From NCBI RefSeq assembly GCF_022832385.1, contig NZ_JALHLE010000022.1:1-37250 (forward strand): 37,250 nucleotides of DNA, written 5' to 3'. The notes below the pieces were generated by a model. The model saw nothing but the letters and a program-made list of their open reading frames with translations, was not told the origin of the DNA and searched no databases. This DNA comes from Novosphingobium album (ex Hu et al. 2023) (GTDB lineage: Bacteria > Pseudomonadota > Alphaproteobacteria > Sphingomonadales > Sphingomonadaceae). Both the position numbers and the translations under genes were made by a program. Shown here one piece after another: positions 17,706 to 25,927 of the stretch. Within the stretch, counting starts at the first letter, position 1, and each line of letters opens with the position of its first letter.

Positions 17706-18338
17706 TTAGGCGGGTTCAGACAGCGCGACGGGCGTCTCGCCCAGCAATCTCTTCTTGAATAGCGACTTGACCAGCCGCTGTTCAAGGAAGCGCCCCACGA
17801 CGTAGAGCGTCGCGAAAATACCCGCGAAGACATAGGCAGGCGTAGGCGAGGGCTTCTTGTCTTTCTTGTTTTTGTCAGGCTTTTCCGGAGCAGGCGCGCC
17901 GAGAGCCTTGTCGATCGGATTCATCGGCCTTTCGGCCTCTTTCTTCGCGTCCTTTTTCTTGTCTTCCGCCGTCTTTTCGGCCTCCGCCGACGGCTTGTTC
18001 AAGGTTCCCAACGCAACGGTAAGCTGGCCGAAGCTCAGGAACAACAAGGGAGCCAGAAAGCAGAACAAAAGGGCCCTGCTGCTCAGGTAGTAGTTCAGCA
18101 CTCCCCCTGTCCCATCGTTTTCGACCTTGAGGACTCCCCTGTCGAAAACGGACATCTTGTCCTGCGCCGCAGGGTCCTTCTTGCGGAAGGACAGCGTACC
18201 GTTCGTTCGTTCGTGGGTGGTTCCGGTCTGGCGGAACAAGGGATCGAGCCGCTCGAAGACTTCATCGCTTGATTGTCCGTGAGCGAGCGGCAGGCTGCCC
18301 TTGATGTGCCAGATCCAGTCGAAGAAACGCAGGTTCAC
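17706..18338 (-). CDS. Hypothetical two-TM membrane protein with charged linker
   Basis: A 210-residue protein that I do not recognise as a named family. Residues 1-80 look soluble and cytoplasmic. A transmembrane helix lies at about 85-108 (LLFCFLAPLLFLSFGQLTVAL), then a low-complexity Lys/Glu/Asp/Pro-rich linker (about 112-165), then a second helix (about 168-186, YVFAGIFATLYVVGRFL) and a basic C-terminus. The start is a GTG at 18338 with AAGGGA six bases upstream. It stands alone between the sulfotransferase and hydroxylase 2, both on the same strand, with gaps of about 140-180 bases, so an operon is not obvious. The linker suggests a flexible tether between the two membrane segments. Confidence 0.75.
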   Translation of the reverse strand: MNLRFFDWIWHIKGSLPLAHGQSSDEVFERLDPLFRQTGTTHERTNGTLSFRKKDPAAQDKMSVFDRGVLKVENDGTGGVLNYYLSSRALLFCFLAPLLFLSFGQLTVALGTLNKPSAEAEKTAEDKKKDAKKEAERPMNPIDKALGAPAPEKPDKNKKDKKPSPTPAYVFAGIFATLYVVGRFLEQRLVKSLFKKRLLGETPVALSEPA

Positions 18339-18480
18339 GGGATTCCCTTGTCAGTGAAGGTTGGATTCAGTGAGGGTTAGATACCGCCAAGGCACGACGG
18401 TGCGAACCGGGGCGTAATGGCCCCGGCACGGGAATGGCGTTTGGTCGATAGGGAAAAGCTGGGAAAAGAGGTCCGGCCCA

Positions 18481-19464
18481 TCACTCGGCCGGCACCGCCG
18501 TCACCGGCCGGCCGAACTTCTCCTTGAGCGTCTTCCAGGCCTCGGAGAACGGATAATGCATCTGCTCGCGGATCGACATGCGGCGGCCGCCTTCCATGCC
18601 CAGCAGTTCGGCCTCACCGTCCACGCAGGTGCCAAAGATGCGATCGATGAAGATCCAGGTCCCGGAATAGTTGCTCCGGGTAGCCTCGTAGTCCAGCGAA
18701 TGGTGCAGGCTGTGATGCTCGGTGGTGTTGAAGATGAAGCGCCACCAGCGCGGCGTGTTGAAGCGCACATTGATGTGCTGATAGGTGCTGACCGCCATGC
18801 CGAAAGTGCCGGCGAGCAGAGCCGCACGCGGCAGGAAGTCGAAGAAACCACCGATACCGAGCCCGATCAGGAAAAGCTCGACCGGATTGCCGACCGCGCC
18901 CTTGTTGATGTTCAGCTGGGTAATAAAGTGATGCGGCGCGTGGGTCAGCCACAGCGGGTACCAGTTATGCATCCCGCGATGCATCCAGTATTGACCGAAA
19001 TCGAAAATGAACGAGATCATGAACGCCTGCACCAGCAACGGCAGGCCCGTGAACCAGTTGAACTTGTCCCAGTCGAAGGCTTTCTGGATGGCAGCAATCA
19101 TCGCGCCATCGCCGATGTAGACATCGACCGTGCGCAGAATCGTATAGCCAAGGCCGACAAAGAACAGGTCGGTGGTCAGTTCCTTCCAGGTGAGCCGCCA
19201 GCTTTCATGCCGCGGGAAGAACCATTCCATCGTCAGCAACAGCACCTTGAAGCCGATGCCGATGCCGATGGCGGTCGATGCCTTGGCGATGGAATTGGGC
19301 GCGTAGTACCAGAACGCAAGCAGCGCGAAGAGCACCGTGGGCTGAAACCAGGTAAAGACAAACTGCTTGAGCGGACCACCCTCCACACGCGGGAGGTTTT
19401 CCCATCCCACAGTGACTGGCGATTCCGCGCCTATCACTCGCTTGCCTACGCGAACTCCGTCCAT
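18481..19464 (-). CDS. Membrane diiron hydroxylase 2 (sterol desaturase/fatty acid hydroxylase superfamily)
   Basis: A 327-residue homologue of the protein at 12242-13228, with the same histidine clusters: His162/His166 (HRGMH), His175/His178/His179 (HAPHH) and HHSLHHSLDYE near residue 255. The shared stretch THAPHH-ITQLN-KG-VGNP-ELFLI shows the two are paralogues of one subfamily rather than distant superfamily members. The start at 19464 is chosen because AGGGCAGG lies just upstream and the family-like sequence starts nearby; a longer frame to 19707 would run through the operator region. Several membrane segments lie at about 40-56, 65-80, 98-112 and 143-160. Substrate unknown. The upstream gap holds three TAATA repeats like those before the guanidine genes. 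Confidence 0.87.
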   Translation of the reverse strand: MDGVRVGKRVIGAESPVTVGWENLPRVEGGPLKQFVFTWFQPTVLFALLAFWYYAPNSIAKASTAIGIGIGFKVLLLTMEWFFPRHESWRLTWKELTTDLFFVGLGYTILRTVDVYIGDGAMIAAIQKAFDWDKFNWFTGLPLLVQAFMISFIFDFGQYWMHRGMHNWYPLWLTHAPHHFITQLNINKGAVGNPVELFLIGLGIGGFFDFLPRAALLAGTFGMAVSTYQHINVRFNTPRWWRFIFNTTEHHSLHHSLDYEATRSNYSGTWIFIDRIFGTCVDGEAELLGMEGGRRMSIREQMHYPFSEAWKTLKEKFGRPVTAVPAE

Positions 19465-20082
19465 ACGCCTGCCCTCGTAATATTTGACCACCTGGATTAG
19501 TAATACTAACTGCAGATATGGTAATACGCGATGCGCGCCGCGTCTACATAATATTGCACATGCTTTGCCCCGCCTTGCCAGTGGATTTCGCATTCCCTGT
19601 TCCGGCCGCGGGACGAACCATGTGCGGCGAACGAGCCAAACCTTCCGAAGGACCCGCTTCGAGCGCAACGGATCAACAACCGATGCGTAATTTCGGGCCT
19701 TGTTCACATACGCAAACGCTGCAGATCCTGGATGGATCGCCGAGTCGGATATGAGACGTAGAGGACGCGCGGCATCGCGCCGGGTCAGTCGGCGGAAGAT
19801 CAGGTCCTGCGAGCCCTTCAGTCCAGCAATCGTGCCCTTGCATCGCCAGCCATGACCATGCCCGCATGATAATGCACTCTGCGGAGTACCGTCGTCAGGG
19901 CGCCGGCATTGTGCTGAAAGCGCAAGCCCATGACCTGCAGGTCGGGATGCCCCGACTTGGAATGCCGCTGCCGGCTAGGGATAAGCAACCAAGGCGTCCT
20001 GGCCACCGGACCGACCTCAGTTCGGCAGGCTCCGTCGCCGAATGGCGCAGGACCCAAGTTCTCGAGACAGAGTCCTATTTGT
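19465..20082. other. Intergenic region upstream of hydroxylase 2
   Basis: Roughly 620 bases between the hydroxylase start and the acyl-CoA dehydrogenase stop. The hydroxylase-proximal 65 bases carry the TAATA repeats (operator 5). The remainder is GC-rich and holds only short open frames with no recognisable family, SD or conserved composition. I see no RNA gene or mobile element in it. Confidence 0.5.
19477..19528. promoter_or_regulatory. Predicted operator 5 before hydroxylase 2 (three TAATA half-sites)
   Basis: TAATA at 19478-19482, 19501-19505 and 19522-19526. The last two are separated by exactly 16 bases, as in operators 1-4; the first is offset by 18. All three are GTAATA(C/T) in direct orientation. 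The cluster lies 13-64 bases upstream of the hydroxylase 2 ATG, where the promoter should be. Confidence 0.5.
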
Positions 20083-21828
20083 TCAAAAAGCCTCCAGCGC
20101 GAGCTGAGCAACAGCTTCGGGCCCGGAACCGATCGCCTTGGCCAGCGCATCGACTTGCGGCAACATGCGTTCCGCGAAATAGCGGGCCACGGCCAGTTTG
20201 GCCATGTGCTGCTCGCTGCCGCTTCCGGCAGCGGCGGCCATGCGGGCCCACATCCAGCCCATCGCGACAAGCGAGAACATGCGCAGGTAATCGACTGCGG
20301 CTGACCCGGCGGCATCGATGTCCGCGCCCTGCAGGGATGCCGTGGTGTCCCGAAGGATTTGCAGGGCGGCACCGGTCTGACGGGCAACCTGTTCGGCGTG
20401 GGGGTGCGCCTGCGCGGCGGCCAGATCGGCCTCGACCATATCGAGGAAACCCGCAACCACACTGCCCCCGCCGAGGGTGAGCTTGCGGCTGACAAGGTCC
20501 ATGGCCTGCACGCCGTTGGTGCCTTCGTAGATCTGGGCAATGCGGGCATCGCGCACGAACTGTTCCATGCCCCATTCGCGAATGTAGCCGTGGCCGCCGA
20601 AGACCTGCTGCGCGTGGACGGCACTTTCAAAGCCGAAGTCGGTGAAGCCGGCTTTCACCACCGGCGTCAGCAGGGCGACCACGGCGTCTGCTTCGGCACG
20701 CACGCTGGCGTCGGGATGCTGGCGGGCGCGGTCCATCTGCAATGCGGTCCATCCCGCCAGCGCGCGGCCGCTTTCCACGAAGGCGCGGATCTGCAGCAGC
20801 ATCCGGCGCACATCGGCATGTTCGAGGATCGGCACCGGTCCGCGGGCGCCGTCCGCGCTGCGGCCTTGCAGCCGCTCGCGCGCGTAGCCTACGGCCTGCT
20901 GGTACGCTCCGCCGGCAATACCGAGCCCCTGGATGCCGACCATGAGCCGTTCCGCATTCATCATCGTGAACATGGCGGCCAGCCCGCGATGCGGCTCGCC
21001 GACGAGCCAGCCGGTCGCCCCGTCGTAGTTCATCACGCAGGTGGGCTGGGCATGGATGCCCATCTTCTTTTCCAGCGCGCCGACCGACATCGTGTTGCGC
21101 ACGGTGAAGCCGCCTTCGCTGTCAGGCAGGAACTTGGGGACCAGGAACAGGCTGATGCCCTTCACCCCCGAAGGCGCGTCGGGCAGCCGGGCCAGCACGA
21201 GATGCACGATATTGCAGCCGAAATCGTGATCGCCCGAAGAAATGAAGATCTTGGTGCCGGTGACGGCGAAGCTGCCGTCGCCATTGGGCTCGGCCTTGGT
21301 CTTGAGCAGGGCAAGGTCGGTGCCCGCGCCGCTTTCGGTCAGTGCCATGGCGCCGGTCCACTCGCCGGTGACCATCGGTTCCAGCCAGATGGCCTTGAGT
21401 TCGTCGGAAGCATGGGCCGCGATCGCTTCGCAGGCGCCCCGCGTCAGGCCCGGGAACAGGCCGAACGAGAGGTTGGCTGCGGACATCATCTCATCGAACC
21501 AGAGCTGGAGGATGAAGGGCAGGCCCTGGCCGCCATGATCGGGGCTGGCGGACAAGGCAGCCCAGCCGCCTTCGGCAAAGCTGCGGTAGGCGTCGGAATA
21601 TCCCGGCGGCGTCACCACGGCGCCATCGACGATGCGGCTGCCCACTTCGTCGCCTTCGCGGCTGATGGGCTGGAGAATGTCGGCGCAGAAGCGGCCTGCC
21701 TCATCGAGCACGGCCATGGCGAGATCGAGATCGGTCTCCTGTCCAAGCTCGGACATCGCACTTTCGAATCCGAGCACTTCACCCAGAAGGAAACGGTAAT
21801 CCGCTATCGGCGGCTGGTAGCCTTGCAT
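20083..21828 (-). CDS. Acyl-CoA dehydrogenase (DmdC-like, long form)
   Basis: An FAD enzyme forming a 2,3-double bond in an acyl-CoA. The 581-residue protein is longer than classical medium-chain enzymes (about 400) because of an extra C-terminal helical domain (about 465-581), as in the DmdC/3-methylmercaptopropionyl-CoA dehydrogenase-like group. It has the N-terminal helical domain (about 35-155), the FAD/substrate loop ALTESGAGTDL, and IYEGTNGVQ, whose Glu is the catalytic base in this family. The start at 21828 is preceded by AGAGAGGA about 9 bases upstream. It shares direction with the TetR gene 101 bases upstream. Substrate chain length cannot be fixed from sequence; members are often annotated as dimethylsulfoniopropionate enzymes, but many act on fatty acyl-CoAs. 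Confidence 0.9.
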   Translation of the reverse strand: MQGYQPPIADYRFLLGEVLGFESAMSELGQETDLDLAMAVLDEAGRFCADILQPISREGDEVGSRIVDGAVVTPPGYSDAYRSFAEGGWAALSASPDHGGQGLPFILQLWFDEMMSAANLSFGLFPGLTRGACEAIAAHASDELKAIWLEPMVTGEWTGAMALTESGAGTDLALLKTKAEPNGDGSFAVTGTKIFISSGDHDFGCNIVHLVLARLPDAPSGVKGISLFLVPKFLPDSEGGFTVRNTMSVGALEKKMGIHAQPTCVMNYDGATGWLVGEPHRGLAAMFTMMNAERLMVGIQGLGIAGGAYQQAVGYARERLQGRSADGARGPVPILEHADVRRMLLQIRAFVESGRALAGWTALQMDRARQHPDASVRAEADAVVALLTPVVKAGFTDFGFESAVHAQQVFGGHGYIREWGMEQFVRDARIAQIYEGTNGVQAMDLVSRKLTLGGGSVVAGFLDMVEADLAAAQAHPHAEQVARQTGAALQILRDTTASLQGADIDAAGSAAVDYLRMFSLVAMGWMWARMAAAAGSGSEQHMAKLAVARYFAERMLPQVDALAKAIGSGPEAVAQLALEAF

Positions 21829-21929
21829 CGCACATATCCTCTCTCGATCAGACCTGCGCGCCTCTACACCAAACATCTGTTACAATCAATTCAATGCGAG
21901 TTTTCGTATCTGTGGAGGCTTTGCCGGGA

Positions 21930-22490
21930 TCAGGTGTGGCGGAAGATGGCGATGATCTGGCGTGCGACCTGGGCCGGGCTCAGCCTGCCCGGGCGGTACC
22001 AGCTCGCGGCCGAATTCAGCTGGACGAGCAGCAGGTTGCGGTAGATCGAGCGGTCGAACGCAGAAGGCAGTGGCAATGCTTCCACGAGATCCCGGAACAC
22101 CGTCTCGAAGGCATCGCGTCGTTCGAGCAGCCGGATGCGGACATTGTCAGGCACTTCGCGAAAGTCATTCATCATGGGCATAGTCAGCGAATCAGGGGCA
22201 AGCTGAATTTCCAGCAGGGTCTCGCATGCGGCCTGAAGGCGCCCCCACGGCTCACTGTGCGGGGCAATGGCGGCATCGATGCGCATGGCGGCGCTATCGA
22301 GCGCGGCATTGTGCAACTCGACAAACAGCGCGTCCTTGGACTTGATGTGATGATAGAGCGAACCGCCGAGCACACCGGCCTCAGCACCGATATCGCGCAT
22401 GGAGGTCCCGCGGTAGCCCTTGCGGGCGAAGAGCTGCGCCGCGATCTCGAGGATCTGGCTGCGGCGATCCTTCTGGCCTTCGTCAGTCAT
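21930..22490 (-). CDS. TetR/AcrR family transcriptional regulator
   Basis: The 186-residue regulator has an N-terminal TetR helix-turn-helix (about 12-57: ILEIAAQLFARKGYRGTSM, IGAEAGVLGGSLYHHIKSKD). A C-terminal ligand-binding domain of the type linked to acyl-CoA metabolism regulators follows. I chose the ATG at 22490 because the DNA-binding domain begins about 10 residues later; the SD is weak and the longer frame is not family-like. It sits between the acyl-CoA dehydrogenase (same strand) and the divergent CoA-transferase gene, so it probably controls one or both in response to an acyl-CoA. This is inferred from position. Confidence 0.88.
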   Translation of the reverse strand: MTDEGQKDRRSQILEIAAQLFARKGYRGTSMRDIGAEAGVLGGSLYHHIKSKDALFVELHNAALDSAAMRIDAAIAPHSEPWGRLQAACETLLEIQLAPDSLTMPMMNDFREVPDNVRIRLLERRDAFETVFRDLVEALPLPSAFDRSIYRNLLLVQLNSAASWYRPGRLSPAQVARQIIAIFRHT

Positions 22491-22723
22491 GGCACCCGGG
22501 TTTTCTTGGTCCGACAGGAAAATCAATCCGTTGTCGGTGACACAGTCCGGCGCATTAGACCAGCCCGGCCACGCAAAGGCGACGACCGGTCGCGTGGGTC
22601 GCGGAAATCCGCTTCCGAACGACGGATATTTGCTGTCGCAGGCTTGAAAGCCACCGTGCACACGCTTTTTTAGCCTGTTGCAGGAACGCGCACGCCGGGC
22701 ATCCGGCGCACTGGGAGATAATA

Positions 22724-24052
22724 ATGACTGATCACGCCAGGCTCTATCGCGAACGCCTCTGTTCGGCCAGCGAAGCGGCGGCCCGGATTCCGTCCGGAGC
22801 GAAAGTCACCATGGTCCTCGGTGCCGGACAGCCCCCTGCAATTCTGGCAGCGCTGGCGGACCGGGCACGCGGCGGTGGCGTCGCGGACGTGCGTTTCTAT
22901 TACCTGCTCTGCACCGGCATTGCGGGTGGGAGCGTGTTCGATTTCGACTTGCAGGATCGACTGATCCCCATGAGCTATTTCCACGGCGGCGTGGAGAGAG
23001 CGCTCGACAAGCGGCGGAGAGCCGAGGCTTTGCCTGCAGTGGAGGTGATGCCGTGCCATTTCAGCCAGGTTCCGCGGGCCATGGTCGAACATGTTGGCGT
23101 GGATACGCTCATCGCGACGGTCTCCCCCATGGACGCGAACGGCAATTTCAGTCTTGGTACCAGTACAGACTATTCGCTGGCGGTGGCTCGCAAGCCCGGC
23201 ACGCGTATCATCCTCGAAGTCAATGCTCACATGCCCTACGTGCACGGGAACTGCATGATCCCGGTTTCCGACGTCACGGCAGTGGTTGAAAACGATGTCA
23301 TCTTGCCACTGCTTCCGCCAGCACCGCGTTCGGCGGTGGACGATGCCATCGGCGCGATCATCGCCGGGCTGGTGCGGGACGGGGATTGCCTGCAGATGGG
23401 CATCGGCGCTCTGCCCGATGCGGTTTGTGCAGGTCTGGCCCGCCATCGCCATCTCGGCATTCATACCGAGATGATGACACCGGGACTCGCGGAACTGGTC
23501 AGGACGGGGGTCGTCGACAACAGCCGCAAGCAGAGCCATGCGGGCCACACGGTCTTCGCGTTCGCGCTGGGCGATCAGCCGCTCTACGATTTCCTGCACG
23601 ACAACCCGCTGGTCGAGGCCCATCCGGTTGACTACGTCAACAACCCCTTCGTCATTGCGCAGAATGACAATGTGGTTTCGGTCAACGCGACCCTGCAGAT
23701 CGATCTGACCGGGGCCTGCAATTCTGAATTCATGAATGGGCGCCAGTTCAGCGGATCGGGCGGACAGCTTGATTTCGTGCGCGGTGCCTATGCCTCGCGC
23801 GGGGGGCGCTCCATCATTGCGTGCCATTCCACCGCCGCAAAGGGCACGGTGTCACGCATTAGTGCGGCGCTTTCAGGTCCGGTCACGACACCGCGCAACG
23901 ACACCCACATCGTCGTGACTGAATACGGCTGGACGAACCTGAAAGGCAAATCCGCTGCGGAACGCGCCAGAGCGTTGATCGGCCTTGCCCATCCCGATTT
24001 TCGGGAGGAACTGCAGCGTGCCGCCTTCGGAGCCGGACTTTGGACGACTTGA
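22724..24052 (+). CDS. Acetyl-CoA hydrolase/4-hydroxybutyrate CoA-transferase family protein
   Basis: A class I CoA-transferase of the AcetylCoA_hydro family, 442 residues, moving CoA between short-chain acids or hydrolysing acyl-CoA. The glutamate that forms the enzyme-CoA thioester in this family is probably Glu249 in GIHTEM. Other family marks are MGIGALPDAV (about 225-234), SPMDANGNFSLG (about 134-145) and the C-terminal VVTEYGWTNLKGKSAAERA. SD GGGAG lies six or seven bases before the ATG. Divergent from tetR across a 233-base gap. With the acyl-CoA dehydrogenase it suggests use of a carboxylic acid: CoA activation, then desaturation. Substrate not determinable. Confidence 0.87.
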   Translation: MTDHARLYRERLCSASEAAARIPSGAKVTMVLGAGQPPAILAALADRARGGGVADVRFYYLLCTGIAGGSVFDFDLQDRLIPMSYFHGGVERALDKRRRAEALPAVEVMPCHFSQVPRAMVEHVGVDTLIATVSPMDANGNFSLGTSTDYSLAVARKPGTRIILEVNAHMPYVHGNCMIPVSDVTAVVENDVILPLLPPAPRSAVDDAIGAIIAGLVRDGDCLQMGIGALPDAVCAGLARHRHLGIHTEMMTPGLAELVRTGVVDNSRKQSHAGHTVFAFALGDQPLYDFLHDNPLVEAHPVDYVNNPFVIAQNDNVVSVNATLQIDLTGACNSEFMNGRQFSGSGGQLDFVRGAYASRGGRSIIACHSTAAKGTVSRISAALSGPVTTPRNDTHIVVTEYGWTNLKGKSAAERARALIGLAHPDFREELQRAAFGAGLWTT

Positions 24053-24412
24053 GCAGCAGAAAACTCGTTGAAAATAGAAATAGATGGAAATTTTATTGAT
24101 TTTTCAGGAAAAATTGCCGCCAAGGAATGACTTGGAAATTACATTCCATTACGAGAGGCCATTAATCTAAATTTTATTAACAATGAAATATTTAAATAAT
24201 ATATGGAGGGATGAACGTGACGCGCTGCACAGTTCGGGCTTTTAATAAGCCTTCCACGAGCGCCTCCACATAGCTCCCAGCAAGGAGCACGTTGGCAAAA
24301 GCAGACACAGGACGCCAGCTCATGCGTTCCTAAACGCGATGTTGGTCTAAATGTTGGCCCAACTCAACAAAATGGCGTATTTCATTGAAAATACGTAATA
24401 ATTTTAGGTATT
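24053..24412. other. AT-rich gene-free stretch next to tRNA-Ser
   Basis: About 360 bases without a supported gene. The first half (about 24060-24200) is strikingly AT-rich for this genome, with runs such as TTTAAATAATATAT. It ends directly at the 3' end of tRNA-Ser, a common integration point for mobile elements. I found no integrase and no second copy of the tRNA end nearby, so it is at most a scar. A 20-codon frame at 24211 has a GGAGGG too close to its ATG to be convincing. Confidence 0.5.
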
Positions 24413-24503
24413 TGGCGGAGCGGGAGGGATTCGAACCCTCGATACGCTTTTGACGTATACTCACTTTCCAGGCGAGCGCCTTCGACCACTCGGCCACCGC
24501 TCC
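24413..24503 (-). tRNA. tRNA-Ser(GGA)
   Basis: On the minus strand: 7-bp acceptor stem GGAGCGG/CCGCTCC, D-arm GGCCGAGTGGTC, anticodon loop CTGGAAA with anticodon GGA, a long variable arm typical of serine tRNAs (stem around ATACG/CGTAT), T-loop GGTTCGAATCC, and discriminator G followed by an encoded CCA (24413-24415). It decodes UCC and UCU. Confidence 0.97.
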
Positions 24504-24581
24504 GCATGCACTGGTAGGCGACGCGCCCTAGCGTGAGGCGCAGGGTTTCGCAAGCGGTCTGGGCATGGCATCTTGCAGGAC

Positions 24582-25601
24582 ATGTGCAAATTTTTTCCTG
24601 GCGCCGTGCTTTCCCTGAGCGCGGCCTGCGTTTCGTCACAGTCGCTGGCGGCCGGCGATCAGGTTGTCCTGCAGACGCCCAACCAGATCGTGGCGGCTGC
24701 ACCGGCCTCCGATTGGGTGAGGATCGCACCAGACGATCTCCTCGTCATGGATCTGGCACCAGGCGCCAATGGCAAACCCCGCCGCGTGGTCATCCAGCTC
24801 ATCTCCGAACCCTTCTCCCAGGGCTGGACCGGCAACATCCGCAAGCTCGCCGCCGCTCGGTGGTATGATGGGATTTCAGTCGTGCGCGTGCAGGACAACT
24901 ATGTGGTGCAATGGGGCGATCCCGACGGTGAAGTGCCGGGCAAGGCCAAGCCGCTTCCGGACGGGCTGCAAAGCATGACCGAGGCCGAATATGAAGCGGA
25001 TGCCTCAATTGCCAACGACCCCGCCCTGAAACAGAAGATCAAGGCTCTCGAAGATCTTGCGGCCGTGATGTCACAGGTCAGCGACATGACGCCCGCCGAA
25101 GTCCTGCATGGACGCGATCCCTATGCTCTCGTCACAGGCTTCGAGGCTGGGTTGCCGGTCGCGTCCGACGGCGCGCGCATCTGGCCCACGCACTGCTATG
25201 GCTCGGTGGGCGTTGGCCGCAACATTTCCCCCGACACCGGCACCGGGGCAGAACTCTATGCCGTTATCGGCCATGCCCCGCGCCAGCTGGACCGGAATAT
25301 TGCCGTCGTCGGGCGCGTGATTGCGGGCATCGAGCACCTGTCCTCACTGCCGCGCGGCACGGGCGAACTCGGCTTTTACGAGACGCCTGCGGAACGGACC
25401 GCCATCCTTGCCGTGCGGATGGGCAAGGACGTCAGCGACCTGCCCGCCTACGAATACCTCTCTACGGCGAGCCAGAGCTTTGCCGTCTACATGGACAAGC
25501 GCGCCAACCGGAAAGACGATTTTTATATTCAGCCCGCAGACGGTGTCGACATATGCAACGTGCCGGTGCCGATCCGAGTGGCGAAACGGGTGGGCACGTG
25601 A
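24582..25601 (+). CDS. Exported cyclophilin-type peptidyl-prolyl isomerase
   Basis: The 339-residue protein has a signal peptide (about 1-24, ending S-L-A-A) and a cyclophilin domain recognisable from VVIQL, NIRKLAAARWYDGISVVRVQDNYVVQWGD and, later, YAVIGHAPRQLDRNIAVVGRVIAGIEHLSSL. A Glu/Ala-rich insertion of about 70 residues (about 120-190) separates the two parts of the domain, making it longer than simple bacterial cyclophilins. It probably catalyses proline isomerisation in periplasmic folding. I chose the ATG at 24582 rather than the TTG at 24573 because the signal peptide reads normally from there. Its TGA overlaps the GTG of the next gene. Confidence 0.88.
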   Translation: MCKFFPGAVLSLSAACVSSQSLAAGDQVVLQTPNQIVAAAPASDWVRIAPDDLLVMDLAPGANGKPRRVVIQLISEPFSQGWTGNIRKLAAARWYDGISVVRVQDNYVVQWGDPDGEVPGKAKPLPDGLQSMTEAEYEADASIANDPALKQKIKALEDLAAVMSQVSDMTPAEVLHGRDPYALVTGFEAGLPVASDGARIWPTHCYGSVGVGRNISPDTGTGAELYAVIGHAPRQLDRNIAVVGRVIAGIEHLSSLPRGTGELGFYETPAERTAILAVRMGKDVSDLPAYEYLSTASQSFAVYMDKRANRKDDFYIQPADGVDICNVPVPIRVAKRVGT

Positions 25602-25921
25602 TTCCCGTCGAGCATCTCGTCCACACCGGGCACCTCTGGCGCTGGACCGGCGCCTCCGGCAGCGGAACCTGGCATTTCATCACGATCGGCGGTGAAACGG
25701 GGGAAGCCCTTTCCGCGACCGCGCTGATGCGCAAGCTGGAAGGCACCGCTCGCGGCTTCGGTTCGCTCAAGGTCAAGGCCCGGATCGGCGGTACCGCCTT
25801 TGCCACTTCGGTATTCCCGAGCAAGTCCGACAATGGCTGGCTTCTGCCGGTCAAGGCATCGGTGCGCCGGGCCGAAGACCTGACCGACGGAGACGAGGTG
25901 CAGATCTTCCTGGAAGTCTGA
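25598..25921 (+). CDS. DUF1905 domain protein
   Basis: The 107-residue small protein matches the DUF1905 pattern: a beta-rich fold with WRWTGASGSGTWHFITI near the start, GFGSLKVKARIGGTAFATSVFP in the middle and DLTDGDEVQIFLEV at the end. Two starts are possible: ATG at 25553, inside the upstream gene, or GTG at 25598, whose GTGA overlaps the cyclophilin stop. I prefer the GTG because the conserved domain begins shortly after it and four-base overlaps are typical of coupled genes. Biochemical function unknown. Confidence 0.82.
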   Translation: MIPVEHLVHTGHLWRWTGASGSGTWHFITIGGETGEALSATALMRKLEGTARGFGSLKVKARIGGTAFATSVFPSKSDNGWLLPVKASVRRAEDLTDGDEVQIFLEV

Positions 25922-25927
25922 CCGCGA

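Noticed and set aside
19818..20082. Possible 3' gene remnant on the minus strand downstream of the acyl-CoA dehydrogenase
   Set aside because: The frame is open but has no recognisable motif and is continuous with a shadow frame of the dehydrogenase gene.
24170..24200. A TATTA...TAATA pair in the AT-rich stretch before tRNA-Ser
   Set aside because: The spacer is 17, not 16, and in AT-rich sequence such pairs are expected by chance; no gene start lies nearby.
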